From an uncultured Eubacteriales bacterium (GTDB taxonomy: Bacteria > Bacillota > Clostridia > Christensenellales > CAG-138): 36,532 bases of DNA. A program made the translations under genes and the position numbers. The stretch is taken from positions 1 through 36,532 of the forward strand of contig ONMC01000006.1 of assembly GCA_900318745.1 (NCBI GenBank), given 5' to 3'. The notes beneath the pieces were generated by a model. That model was not told the origin of the DNA, ran no database searches, and saw only the letters and a list, made by a program, of their open reading frames with translations. How positions within the stretch are numbered: position 1 is the first letter of the stretch; each line of letters starts with the position of its first letter. Below are positions 6,830 to 14,112 of the stretch, in pieces.

Positions 6830-8827
6830 ATGAAAAAGAAAGCATTGATCCTGCTTTGCATCGGACTGTGTCTGATCCTGTGCGGGAGCATTCTGGCAAG
6901 CGTCTTCAACGGCGGCGCCGGCGCGGTCAAGGTCAGCCGTATTTCGTTTGAAGCGGCGAACGGCACGCTTTCCGGTCTGCTGTACATGCCGAAGGGTGCG
7001 GATGCGAACAATCCGAGACCCACGGTCGTTGTGACGCACGGATACCTCAACTCTGCGGAAATGCAGGATGCGAACGCGATCGAGCTGAGCCGCCGCGGAT
7101 ACGTCGTGCTCGCGCTCGATCAGTATGACCACGGTCATTCCGATCTGAACAACGCGGTTTATGAACCGTTTGCCGCGTTCGGTCCGTTCCTGCAGGCATG
7201 GGCGCCGTTCTGGGTCAATTCCATGCACGACGCGGTCGCTTACATGTATGAACAGCCCTACGTTCTGAAGGACGCGAACGGCAACGGCATCATCGGCGTG
7301 ACCGGTCACTCGATGGGCGGCTTCAGCAGCACGATGGCGTTGGCAACGGATGAACAGGAAGCGGCAGCGACCGGCATCCGCAAAATCTACTGCGGTCTCA
7401 CCGAGGGCTCCGACTTCTCCTACACCGGCATTTTCGGGATCGACGTAACGGTTGCCGACTCGCTCGGCGGCGGACGCACGATGGGCAAGGTCGCTGCGCA
7501 GTACGACGAATTCTTCTTCAACAATCCGGCGGAGACCGGCGTCCTGCAGCAGACCGAATCCGCGCAGGCGAACACCTGGTACAACACCTCGGACGGCGGC
7601 AAGCGCATCATCTATGAGCCGGCGCAGACCCATCCGTGGAACCACTTCTCGAAGAACACGACGGCGTATGCAATCGAGTTCTATACCGAGGCGTTCAAGG
7701 ATTACAATACGGATATCAAGGACATCGCGCCGACGAATCAGCTCTGGCAATGGAAAGAGCTCTTTGAGTGCGTCGCGCTGGTCGGCTTCGTATTCCTGAT
7801 CCTCGGTCTCGCTTCCCTGCTGATCGAGCTGCCGTTCTTCAACAAGGCAAAGACCGAATTGAAGCCGCTTCCTTCGATCACCGGCACGAGCTCCAAGATC
7901 GGCACGTTCGCGCTGCTGCTGTGTCTGATCCTGATCCCAGGCGTGTTCTTTACGCCGCTGATGGACGCAGGCGCAGGTTCGAGCATGGTCAACATTCTGA
8001 TGTATGCGGGCTGCGCGTTCGCTGTGGCGGGCGTGATCGGCATCATCTACAGTCTGATCAACAAAGAAAACCGCAAAGCGCTGCTCACCGGCAGCATCTG
8101 CATGACCGTTGCCGGCTGTGCGCTCGCACTCGTTGCGCACTATCCGATGTATGAGACCGGCACATTCTGGTCCGCGCTCGGCATCAACAGCATCGCATAC
8201 TGGACGATCGCCTGCGCGCTGATCTCGCTGCTTGCCATGAGCGTCGTCTACGTCGTCTCCAAGGCGGACAAGGGCGTTACCTTCCGCAACTACGGCGTAA
8301 CGTTCAAGCCGGTTGCGATCCTCGTCTCGTTGCTGGTGGCGGTCGTCACGTTCGTCGTCGCGTACGCGGTCCTGTTCCTGATGGATTGGATCTTCAAGGC
8401 GGACTTCCGCATCTGGACCTTCGCGTTCAAGACCTTCGACTTCAACATCGTGCCGACGATCCTCCGCTACCTGCCGACGTTCCTGCTGTACTATGCGGTC
8501 TCCACCGCTGCGATCACGATCAACACGAACACCGAGAAGCTGCAGGGCGTGAAGGGCTATCTGCTCGCGATCGCACTGAACGCGGGCGGCGCGATCCTCT
8601 GGCTGATCCTGCAGTACGGCACGCTGTTCACCACCGGCGTCGCCGCGCATCCCGAATCCGCGCTCTCCGGCATCGTGCTCGTCGCGATGGTTCCGACGCT
8701 GTCGATCGCCGCGATCATCTCGCGCAATCTGTACAAGAAGACCGGCAACATCTGGACGCCTGCCTTCCTGAACGCGCTTCTGATGACCACGATGGCGATC
8801 GCCAACACGATGGTTGCATTCAAATAA
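6830..8827 (+). CDS. Membrane-anchored alpha/beta hydrolase with large C-terminal transmembrane domain
   Basis: 665 aa; ATG 6830 has GAGGAGGG upstream. Residues 5-25 form a membrane anchor. Residues about 35-300 are an alpha/beta hydrolase: VVVTHGYLNS for the oxyanion region, LALDQYDHGHSD, and the nucleophile elbow GHSMGG with Ser161. His268 or His272 (THPWNH) is a candidate catalytic histidine. From about residue 307 to the end come many hydrophobic helices (roughly ten), with short charged loops. The hydrolase part is predicted outside the membrane if residues 5-25 act as an uncleaved signal. Substrate is unknown: an ester, lipid or amide are all possible. The gene stands alone between a divergent MarR gene and a terminator. 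Confidence 0.88.
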   Translation: MKKKALILLCIGLCLILCGSILASVFNGGAGAVKVSRISFEAANGTLSGLLYMPKGADANNPRPTVVVTHGYLNSAEMQDANAIELSRRGYVVLALDQYDHGHSDLNNAVYEPFAAFGPFLQAWAPFWVNSMHDAVAYMYEQPYVLKDANGNGIIGVTGHSMGGFSSTMALATDEQEAAATGIRKIYCGLTEGSDFSYTGIFGIDVTVADSLGGGRTMGKVAAQYDEFFFNNPAETGVLQQTESAQANTWYNTSDGGKRIIYEPAQTHPWNHFSKNTTAYAIEFYTEAFKDYNTDIKDIAPTNQLWQWKELFECVALVGFVFLILGLASLLIELPFFNKAKTELKPLPSITGTSSKIGTFALLLCLILIPGVFFTPLMDAGAGSSMVNILMYAGCAFAVAGVIGIIYSLINKENRKALLTGSICMTVAGCALALVAHYPMYETGTFWSALGINSIAYWTIACALISLLAMSVVYVVSKADKGVTFRNYGVTFKPVAILVSLLVAVVTFVVAYAVLFLMDWIFKADFRIWTFAFKTFDFNIVPTILRYLPTFLLYYAVSTAAITINTNTEKLQGVKGYLLAIALNAGGAILWLILQYGTLFTTGVAAHPESALSGIVLVAMVPTLSIAAIISRNLYKKTGNIWTPAFLNALLMTTMAIANTMVAFK

Positions 8828-8865
8828 CGCACAATCCTCGGCACAACGCCGAAGATTTCCCCCTC

Positions 8866-8900
8866 CCGGCGATCGGATCAAATCCGGTCGCCGGTTTTTT
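8866..8900 (+). terminator. Terminator of the alpha/beta hydrolase gene
   Basis: Stem CCGGCGA/TCGCCGG extended inward by CGGAT/ATCCG across a bulge, then six T. Confidence 0.9.
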
Positions 8901-8919
8901 GGGAGTCGAAAAAACATAC

Positions 8920-8948
8920 TTGACAACGCCGAACGGTTATTGTAGAAT
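8920..8948 (+). promoter_or_regulatory. Promoter of tRNA-Val
   Basis: TTGACA (8920-8925), 17-base spacer, TAGAAT (8943-8948), ten bases before the tRNA 5' end. Confidence 0.88.
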
Positions 8949-8958
8949 AATCGGGCAT

Positions 8959-9035
8959 GGGGATGTAGCTCAGCTGGTCAGAGCGCTGTGTTCACATCGC
9001 AGAGGTCTAGGGTTCGAGCCCCTACATCCCCACCA
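8959..9035 (+). tRNA. tRNA-Val(CAC)
   Basis: The acceptor stem GGGGATG pairs with CATCCCC; the D arm is GCTCAGCTGGTCAGAGC; the anticodon arm CTGTG-TTCACAT-CGCAG gives anticodon CAC (reads GUG); the T arm is TAGGG-TTCGAGC-CCCTA. CCA is encoded (9033-9035). The last 21 bases of the gene plus two more recur at 9208-9230. Confidence 0.95.
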
Positions 9036-9037
9036 AA
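9015..9037 (+). repeat. Direct repeat copy 1 (tRNA-Val T-loop to CCA)
   Basis: 23 bases beginning CGAGCCCC and ending CCACCAAA, identical to 9208-9230. The identity begins inside the T loop and runs through the encoded CCA, the usual extent of an integrase core site in a tRNA gene. Confidence 0.85.
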
Positions 9038-9039
9038 TG

Positions 9040-9066
9040 AAAGTCCACCCTTGCGGTGGGCTTTTT
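9040..9066 (+). terminator. Terminator directly after tRNA-Val
   Basis: 10-bp stem AAAGTCCACC/GGTGGGCTTT (one G-T pair), 5-base loop, then T run. Confidence 0.85.
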
Positions 9067-9207
9067 GTTTGGTTTTTTGACAGAGGGGCTCGACTGAGCA
9101 TCCGCAGAAGCGTCCGGCGGACGGTTCTGCAGCGAAGCGGGTTTGCGGCAGGGCGGACTGCGCCGCACGGCGTGCAAGCAGGACTGCCCGATATCCATCG
9201 CCGCAAA
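9067..9207. other. Structured non-coding spacer between the two tRNA-Val 3' copies
   Basis: No gene with a ribosome site or recognisable product is seen here. The stretch is full of inverted repeats: AGGGGCTCG (9084-9092) matches CGAGCCCCT (9208-9216); a hairpin at 9104-9130 has 12-bp arms with one mismatch; GTTTGCGGC (9141-9149) matches GCCGCAAAC (9200-9208), enclosing GGGC/GCCC (9151-9154, 9186-9189) and CGCCG/CGGCG (9161-9172). It may be the remains of a mobile element, or a folded RNA read through from the tRNA. Confidence 0.55.
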
Positions 9208-9230
9208 CGAGCCCCTACATCCCCACCAAA
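9208..9230 (+). repeat. Direct repeat copy 2 (detached tRNA-Val 3' end; att-like)
   Basis: Identical over 23 bases to 9015-9037 but not preceded by the rest of a tRNA: the upstream half of the T stem and all earlier arms are missing. It is followed by its own terminator, as a real tRNA 3' end would be. Best read as a scar of site-specific integration; a decayed second tRNA gene is the alternative. Confidence 0.7.
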
Positions 9231-9262
9231 AAGAAAAGTCGCGTCAGCGGCTTTTTCTTTTT
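9231..9262 (+). terminator. Terminator after the second tRNA-Val 3' copy
   Basis: AAAAGTCGC pairs with GCGGCTTTT around GTCA, then C and a T run. If an element integrated here, this would be the original terminator of tRNA-Val. Confidence 0.75.
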
Positions 9263-9308
9263 ATACGTTTCACGCTTCTCTCTTTGCTCTTTTCTTTTCT
9301 CTTTTTTG

Positions 9309-9317
9309 TGCTATACT
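9309..9317 (+). promoter_or_regulatory. Extended -10 promoter of the hypoxanthine glycosylase gene
   Basis: TGC directly followed by TATACT (9312-9317). The preceding stretch is pyrimidine-rich with no good -35. The ATG begins only six bases after the -10, so transcription should begin at or next to it. Confidence 0.55.
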
Positions 9318-9323
9318 GTTTCT

Positions 9324-9821
9324 ATGCAGCGCACGGAACTCATTCATCCCATACCGCCGTTTTTTCGGGCGGACTCGAATATTCTGATCCTCGGCAGCTT
9401 TCCTTCGGTTAAATCGCGGGAACAGCGGTTCTTTTACGGGCACCCGCAGAACCGGTTCTGGAAGGTCATCGCGCGCGTATTCAAAGACGATGAACCAAAG
9501 AGCATTCCCGAAAAGGAAGCGTTTTTGGCGCGACACCGCATTGCGCTGTGGGACAGCATCGGCCGCTGCACGATCGAAGGCAGCGCAGACAGCACGATCC
9601 GCGACGTCGTCCCGAATGATCTTTCCGTCATTCTGAACGCTGCGCCGATTTGCGCAATCTTCTGCAACGGCAAGACTTCCCTTGCCTGCTATAACCGCTA
9701 TATCCTCCCCATGTTGGGACGCGAGGCGGCCGTTCTGCCCTCGACCAGTCCCGCCAATGCCGCATGGAGCGTTGATCGTCTCGTCGATGCTTGGAACGCC
9801 GTTCGTATTCAGGATAAATAA
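9324..9821 (+). CDS. DNA-deoxyinosine (hypoxanthine-DNA) glycosylase, UDG superfamily
   Basis: 165 aa from ATG 9324. It removes deaminated adenine from DNA in base-excision repair, leaving an abasic site that an enzyme such as the Nfo encoded at 2286-3119 could process. The family signature is clear: ILGSFPSVKS (about 22-31), then FFYGHPQNRFW (about 36-46), and LPSTSPANA near the C-terminus, as in UDG family 6/HDG proteins. No ribosome site precedes the ATG; the -10 box is six bases upstream, so the mRNA is probably leaderless. A slightly longer start at 9306 would lie inside the promoter and adds nothing conserved. It appears monocistronic. Confidence 0.85.
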   Translation: MQRTELIHPIPPFFRADSNILILGSFPSVKSREQRFFYGHPQNRFWKVIARVFKDDEPKSIPEKEAFLARHRIALWDSIGRCTIEGSADSTIRDVVPNDLSVILNAAPICAIFCNGKTSLACYNRYILPMLGREAAVLPSTSPANAAWSVDRLVDAWNAVRIQDK

Positions 9822-9830
9822 ATATATTAA

Positions 9831-9858
9831 TTGATTCTTTCCTGATTCGTGCTATAAT
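9831..9858 (+). promoter_or_regulatory. Promoter of the glycosyltransferase-acyltransferase operon
   Basis: TTGATT (9831-9836), 16-base spacer, TATAAT (9853-9858) preceded by TGC (extended -10). Confidence 0.75.
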
Positions 9859-9892
9859 GACAACATCGTTTCTTTACGAAAGGAAAGATTTT

Positions 9893-11035
9893 ATGGTCAT
9901 AACCGTCGTATGCGACGTGCTCGGTGAAGCCAACAACGGCACGACGATCGCCGCATTGAATCTGATCCGCTCGATGCGTGAGCGCGGACACACCGTGCGC
10001 GTGCTGTGTTCGGATCAGGATCGCAAAGGCGAGCCGGGCTTCTATATTGCGCAGACCGCAAACCTCGGACCGCTTCAGCCGTATCTTGACAAGAACGGCG
10101 TTTCCCTCTCCCGTGCAAGCAGCAAGATCGTCAACGAAGCGATCGACGGCGCGGACGTCGTTCACTTTATGATGCCCTTCCCGCTCGGAAACAAGGCAGC
10201 CAAGCTCGCAAAGAAGCGCGGTTTGCCCATCACGGCGGGGTTTCACTGTCAGGCGGAGAATTTCACGTCGCATGTGTTCCTGAAGGATTCCAGGCTTGCC
10301 AACTGGATCTTCTATCGCTTCACATGGTCGCATTCCTACAGCAAATGCGACTGCATCCACTACCCCACGCAGTTCATCCGCGACACGTTCGAGCATGCCA
10401 TCGGGCGCACGACGAACGGATACGTGATCTCCAACGGCGTGAACAAGGCGTTCCGTCCGGAGCCGGTCGAGCGCGATCCGAAGTATGACGGAAAGATCGT
10501 CATTCAGTTCACCGGCCGTCTCAGCAAGGAAAAGACACACAAGGTCCTGATCGACGCCGTCAACCTTTCGAAGTACCGCGACCGGATTCAGCTCGTGTTT
10601 GCGGGCATCGGACCGCTGCACGACAAGCTCGTAAAGCGCGGTCAAAAGCTTCCGAATCCGCCGGAGTTCCGGTTCTTCTCGCGGCAGGATCTTGTAAAGC
10701 AGCTCAACATGGCGGACCTCTACGTGCATCCGGCCGAGATCGAGATCGAAGCGATCTCCTGTCTGGAGGCGATCGCCTGCGGTCTGGTTCCGGTGATCGC
10801 AAATTCCCCGCGCAGCGCAACGCGTTACTTTGCGCTCGACGAACGCAATCTGTTTCACAACAAGGACGCCAAGGACCTCGCAAAGCGCATCGACTACTGG
10901 ATCGAGCATCCGGAGGAAAAGAAAGCGCTGGCGGAGGCATACAGAGGGTTTGTGGAGCAGCACGAATACGAGCATTGCATGGACCGCATGGAGCAGATGC
11001 TCTCCGTTGCGGTAAAGGAGCATCAGCATGGATAA
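9893..11035 (+). CDS. GT4-type glycosyltransferase, probably of lipid glycosylation
   Basis: 380 aa from ATG 9893 (AAAGGAAAG upstream). It has the two-domain GT-B layout: an N-terminal acceptor half (VVCDVLGEANNGTT, VLCSDQD, ADVVHFMMPFPLG) and a nucleotide-sugar half beginning near IQFTGRLSKEKTHKVLIDA, with the late EIEIEAISCLEAIACGLVPVI segment that carries the paired glutamates of family GT4. No membrane helix is seen; such enzymes act at the inner membrane face. Its stop overlaps the start of a PlsC-type acyltransferase by 8 bases, so a glycolipid or lipid-anchored glycan is a reasonable inference. Donor and acceptor are not readable from sequence. Confidence 0.85.
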   Translation: MVITVVCDVLGEANNGTTIAALNLIRSMRERGHTVRVLCSDQDRKGEPGFYIAQTANLGPLQPYLDKNGVSLSRASSKIVNEAIDGADVVHFMMPFPLGNKAAKLAKKRGLPITAGFHCQAENFTSHVFLKDSRLANWIFYRFTWSHSYSKCDCIHYPTQFIRDTFEHAIGRTTNGYVISNGVNKAFRPEPVERDPKYDGKIVIQFTGRLSKEKTHKVLIDAVNLSKYRDRIQLVFAGIGPLHDKLVKRGQKLPNPPEFRFFSRQDLVKQLNMADLYVHPAEIEIEAISCLEAIACGLVPVIANSPRSATRYFALDERNLFHNKDAKDLAKRIDYWIEHPEEKKALAEAYRGFVEQHEYEHCMDRMEQMLSVAVKEHQHG

Positions 11036-11837
11036 GGTTCATGAGCCGAAACGAATCATCTATTACAGCGACGCCGAAAACGAGGACTATGCCGGCACCA
11101 ACATCGACACCAAATCCGTCGGCGCCGATTTCCCGTTCGCTCCGATCGGCGTGATCTGGAGATTCTTTGCATTCATCGCATACTATGTGATCGCGATCCC
11201 GATCGTATTCTTTTACTGCTACGTGATCTGCGGTTTCCGCGTCAAAAACCGCAAGGCGATTCGGAAGATCCGCAAAACAGGGTTCTTCCTCTATGCAAAC
11301 CATTCGCATTTCACGGACGCGTTTCTCGCGCCGATCGTGGCATATCCGAAGCGTGCGTACGTGATCGTCGGTCCCGATACGGTTTCCATCAAGGGACTGC
11401 GCAATTTCGTGCAGATGGTCGGCGCGATCCCGATCCCGGACGGGCTTCGCGGGATGCCGTCCTTTCTGAATGCGATCCGTCTTCGTACCGAAGAGAACTG
11501 CTGCGTGAGCGTGTTCCCCGAGGCGCACATGTGGAACTACTGCACGTTCCTGCGTCCGTTCAAAACCGGATCGTTCCGCTACCCCGTCCACCTCGGTGTT
11601 CCGAGCGTGGCGGTCGCGGTGACGTATCAGCAGCGCAAGCTCCCGTTTCTGAAAAAGCCGAGACGCACCGTGTTCATTTCCGATCCGTTCTTCCCGGACG
11701 AATCGCTGTCTCCGAAGGAAGCGCAGAGAAAGCTGCAGGAAGAGATCGAATCGTTCCTGAAGGAAAAGCTTGACACCTATTCGACCTACAAATACTACGA
11801 CTACCGGCTGAAAGGCGGTCAAAGCGAGAACGCGTAA
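11028..11837 (+). CDS. PlsC-type lysophospholipid acyltransferase
   Basis: 269 aa. ATG 11028 lies inside the end of the glycosyltransferase gene, with AAGGAG 7 bases upstream. The acyltransferase motifs are NHSHFTD (residues 91-97; His92 and Asp97 form the HX4D catalytic pair) and FPEAH (163-167; the usual FPEG with Gly replaced by Ala). A hydrophobic stretch at about 40-69 anchors it to the membrane. The family moves acyl groups to lysophosphatidate or related acceptors. The unusual 38-residue N-terminal extension (YYSDAENEDYAGTN) is acidic and polar. Tight coupling to a glycosyltransferase suggests an acylated glycolipid product. Confidence 0.88.
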   Translation: MDKVHEPKRIIYYSDAENEDYAGTNIDTKSVGADFPFAPIGVIWRFFAFIAYYVIAIPIVFFYCYVICGFRVKNRKAIRKIRKTGFFLYANHSHFTDAFLAPIVAYPKRAYVIVGPDTVSIKGLRNFVQMVGAIPIPDGLRGMPSFLNAIRLRTEENCCVSVFPEAHMWNYCTFLRPFKTGSFRYPVHLGVPSVAVAVTYQQRKLPFLKKPRRTVFISDPFFPDESLSPKEAQRKLQEEIESFLKEKLDTYSTYKYYDYRLKGGQSENA

Positions 11838-11850
11838 CGCGTTCTTTTTT
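11828..11850 (+). terminator. Terminator of the glycosyltransferase-acyltransferase operon
   Basis: GAACGCG/CGCGTTC 7-bp stem then six T. The loop is exactly TAA, the stop codon of the acyltransferase gene, so the ribosome reaching the stop would cover the hairpin. Confidence 0.88.
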
Positions 11851-11851
11851 A

Positions 11852-11880
11852 TTGCGCGATGCCGAACAGTTTGGTATAAT
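11852..11880 (+). promoter_or_regulatory. Promoter of the gal operon
   Basis: TTGCGC (11852-11857), 17-base spacer, TATAAT (11875-11880) with TGG before it. It begins immediately after the upstream terminator. No clear operator palindrome was seen. Confidence 0.7.
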
Positions 11881-11899
11881 GATATATTGAGGTAACGAT

Positions 11900-12910
11900 A
11901 TGATTACAAAACGCTTTTTCGGAACAACAAAAAACGGCGAAGACGTCCACGCGTATACATTGGAAAACGATCGCGGCATCGCCGTGACCGTCCTCGATTA
12001 CGGCGCGACGCTGCAGTCGGTCGTGCTTCCGCATAAGGGCGAGCGCATCGACGTCCTGCTCGGCTATGACACGATTGAGGAATACGAACAAAACGACGGC
12101 TATCTCGGCGCGTGCATCGGCCGGTATGCGGGACGCATTCCGAACGCGGTCCTGAAGCTCGGCGGCAGGTCTTACCCGCTTGCGGTCAACGACAACCGCA
12201 ACCATCTGCACGGCGGACGGCGCGGCTTCGACAAATATGTGTTTTCCGCGGTCTGCGAAGGCAATTCCGTGACTTTTTTCAGACGTTCGCCGGACGGTGA
12301 AGAGGGCTATCCTGCGTCGCTCGAGGTTTCCGTATCCTTTACGCTCGACGATACCGATACGCTTTCGATCGCGTTTCGGGGTGTTTCCGACGGCGTGACC
12401 TGCTGGAATCCGACAAATCATGCGTACTGGAATCTGAATGGGCACGACAGCGGCAATGTGCTCGATCACACGCTGACTCTGCCTGCGGATCGTTTTGTGC
12501 CGACGGACAGCACGCTCATCCCGCTCTCCGATCCCATCCCCGTCGACGGTACGCCGTTCGATTTCCGGCAGCCGAAGACGCTCGGACGTGACATTCACGG
12601 CGATCCGATCCAACTGCCGAACGGTTACGATCACAGCTTCGTGCTGAACGGCGATCCGATCGAGCTTTCCGGCACGGTCGGCATTGCGATGCGGATCGAA
12701 ACGGACTCCCGCGCCGTACAGCTGTACACCGCAAACTTTCTGACCGACCGCACAGGCAAAGGCGGCACACGCTATCTGCCGCAGCATGCGGTATGTCTGG
12801 AAACGCAGGCACGCCAGATCCCGAAAGACGGCGCGCTGCCGCAGGAGAGCATTCTTCCTGCGAACACGCCTGTCACACACACAACACGATACCGTTTTCT
12901 TTTTCAATAG
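11900..12910 (+). CDS. galM: Aldose 1-epimerase (mutarotase)
   Basis: 336 aa. It interconverts alpha and beta anomers of galactose (and glucose), feeding alpha-galactose to galactokinase. Landmarks are NHLHGG (His102, His104), the NPTNHAYWNL motif with the catalytic acid His174, GTPFDFR, and the catalytic base Glu301 in CLETQ. It is cytoplasmic, with no signal peptide. It is first in a four-gene operon galM-galK-MFS-GH2; GAGGT precedes the ATG. Length and motifs are normal for the family. Confidence 0.93.
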   Translation: MITKRFFGTTKNGEDVHAYTLENDRGIAVTVLDYGATLQSVVLPHKGERIDVLLGYDTIEEYEQNDGYLGACIGRYAGRIPNAVLKLGGRSYPLAVNDNRNHLHGGRRGFDKYVFSAVCEGNSVTFFRRSPDGEEGYPASLEVSVSFTLDDTDTLSIAFRGVSDGVTCWNPTNHAYWNLNGHDSGNVLDHTLTLPADRFVPTDSTLIPLSDPIPVDGTPFDFRQPKTLGRDIHGDPIQLPNGYDHSFVLNGDPIELSGTVGIAMRIETDSRAVQLYTANFLTDRTGKGGTRYLPQHAVCLETQARQIPKDGALPQESILPANTPVTHTTRYRFLFQ

Positions 12911-12918
12911 GAGGCAAT

Positions 12919-14109
12919 ATGGAATCCATTCAGGACATGCAGACAACATTTGAATCCCTGTACGACCGCAAAGCACAGCGCGCATTCACCTCATGCGGAC
13001 GCTCGGAGCTGATCGGCAATCACACCGATCATCAGCGCGGGCTGGTCATCGCGTGCGGCGTGAATCTCTCCGCCGTTGCGCTCGCGGCACCGAACGATCG
13101 AAACGAGCTGCGTCTCGCTTCGAAAGGCTTCCCCTCCTGCTCCGTCTCGTTCGATGCGCTCGAGCCGGATCCGCAGGAATACGGCACGACGACGGCGCTT
13201 TTGCGCGGCGTGCTGCACGGCGTCGTCGAGCGCGGTGCAAGCCCGTACGGGCTCGACCTGTATATCGTTTCCAACGTGCTGTCCGGCAGCGGTTTGAGCT
13301 CGTCAGCGGCGATCGAAGTGCTGCTTGCGGGCGTGCTGAACGCGTACTATCTCGACGGAGCGCTCGACGGGATCGCGCTCGCCAAGATCGGGCAGCATGC
13401 GGAAAACGTGTTTTTCGGAAAGCCGTCCGGACTGATGGATCAGATGGCGTGTGCGCTCGGCGGCATTCAGTTCTTTGATTTCTCCGATCCCGCCATGCCG
13501 CTTGCGGAGCGGCTGCCGTTCGACTTTGAAAGCAGCAATCACTCGCTCGTTGTGATCGACTCCGGCGCGGATCACGCAAATCTCACCGATTGCTATGCGG
13601 CGATCACACGCGAGCTTGCGGCGATCAACGGCTTTTTCGGCACGTCCGCGCTTCGCGACGTGAACGAAGCCGATTTTTATGCGTCGCTGCCGGTTTTGCG
13701 GCGCATGTTCGGTGACCGCACGATGCTGCGTGCCATGCACGTCTTTGATGAGAACAATCGCGTGCAGAACGCACGGGAAGCACTTTTGAACGGTGATTTT
13801 CAACTGTTTCTCGATCAGTTGAACGCATCCGGCGATTCGTCCTACATGCTCCTGCAAAACGTGATCGCGGAGGGACATACGAATGCGCAGGCGGTCGCGT
13901 TTGTGATTTGCTTCGCCAAAAAGCTGCTGAACGGGCGCGGCGCGGTGCGTGTACACGGCGGCGGTTTTGCCGGCACGGTGCTGACAGTTGTGCCGAACGA
14001 TATGCTGAACGAGTTTACCGCAGAGATCGACCGAGTGCTTGCGCCAGGCGCCGCAAAGACGCTCAAAGTACGCAAGCGCGGCGTATACGAACTGCATTTG
14101 GAGGATTGA
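12919..14109 (+). CDS. galK: Galactokinase
   Basis: 396 aa from ATG 12919, just after the galM stop, with GGAGG six bases upstream. It phosphorylates galactose at C1 with ATP. GHMP kinase motifs are present: GRSELIGNHTDHQRG near residues 28-42 (variant of the GRVNLIGEHTDY galactokinase signature), LSGSGLSSSAAIEV for the ATP loop, and a late RVHGGGFAGTVL for motif 3. The replaced residues in the first motif (SE for VN, NHTDH for EHTDY) are typical of clostridial and actinobacterial-type variants, as I recall, so I keep the galactokinase call. galT and galE are not in the window. Confidence 0.9.
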   Translation: MESIQDMQTTFESLYDRKAQRAFTSCGRSELIGNHTDHQRGLVIACGVNLSAVALAAPNDRNELRLASKGFPSCSVSFDALEPDPQEYGTTTALLRGVLHGVVERGASPYGLDLYIVSNVLSGSGLSSSAAIEVLLAGVLNAYYLDGALDGIALAKIGQHAENVFFGKPSGLMDQMACALGGIQFFDFSDPAMPLAERLPFDFESSNHSLVVIDSGADHANLTDCYAAITRELAAINGFFGTSALRDVNEADFYASLPVLRRMFGDRTMLRAMHVFDENNRVQNAREALLNGDFQLFLDQLNASGDSSYMLLQNVIAEGHTNAQAVAFVICFAKKLLNGRGAVRVHGGGFAGTVLTVVPNDMLNEFTAEIDRVLAPGAAKTLKVRKRGVYELHLED

Positions 14110-14112
14110 CCT

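Noticed and set aside
6779..8926. An open frame of 715 codons on the minus strand opposite the alpha/beta hydrolase
   Set aside because: Low-complexity Arg/Asp/Glu-rich translation with no domain; the plus strand has a clear start, ribosome site, catalytic motif and membrane helices.
9067..9207. A second complete tRNA or a small protein gene between the two tRNA-Val 3' copies
   Set aside because: No acceptor 5' strand, D arm or anticodon arm can be drawn for the second copy, and no short frame has a ribosome site.
8386..9387. A plus-strand open frame running from the hydrolase through tRNA-Val (GDVAQLVRAL)
   Set aside because: This is the familiar spurious translation of a tRNA gene; it also crosses two terminators.
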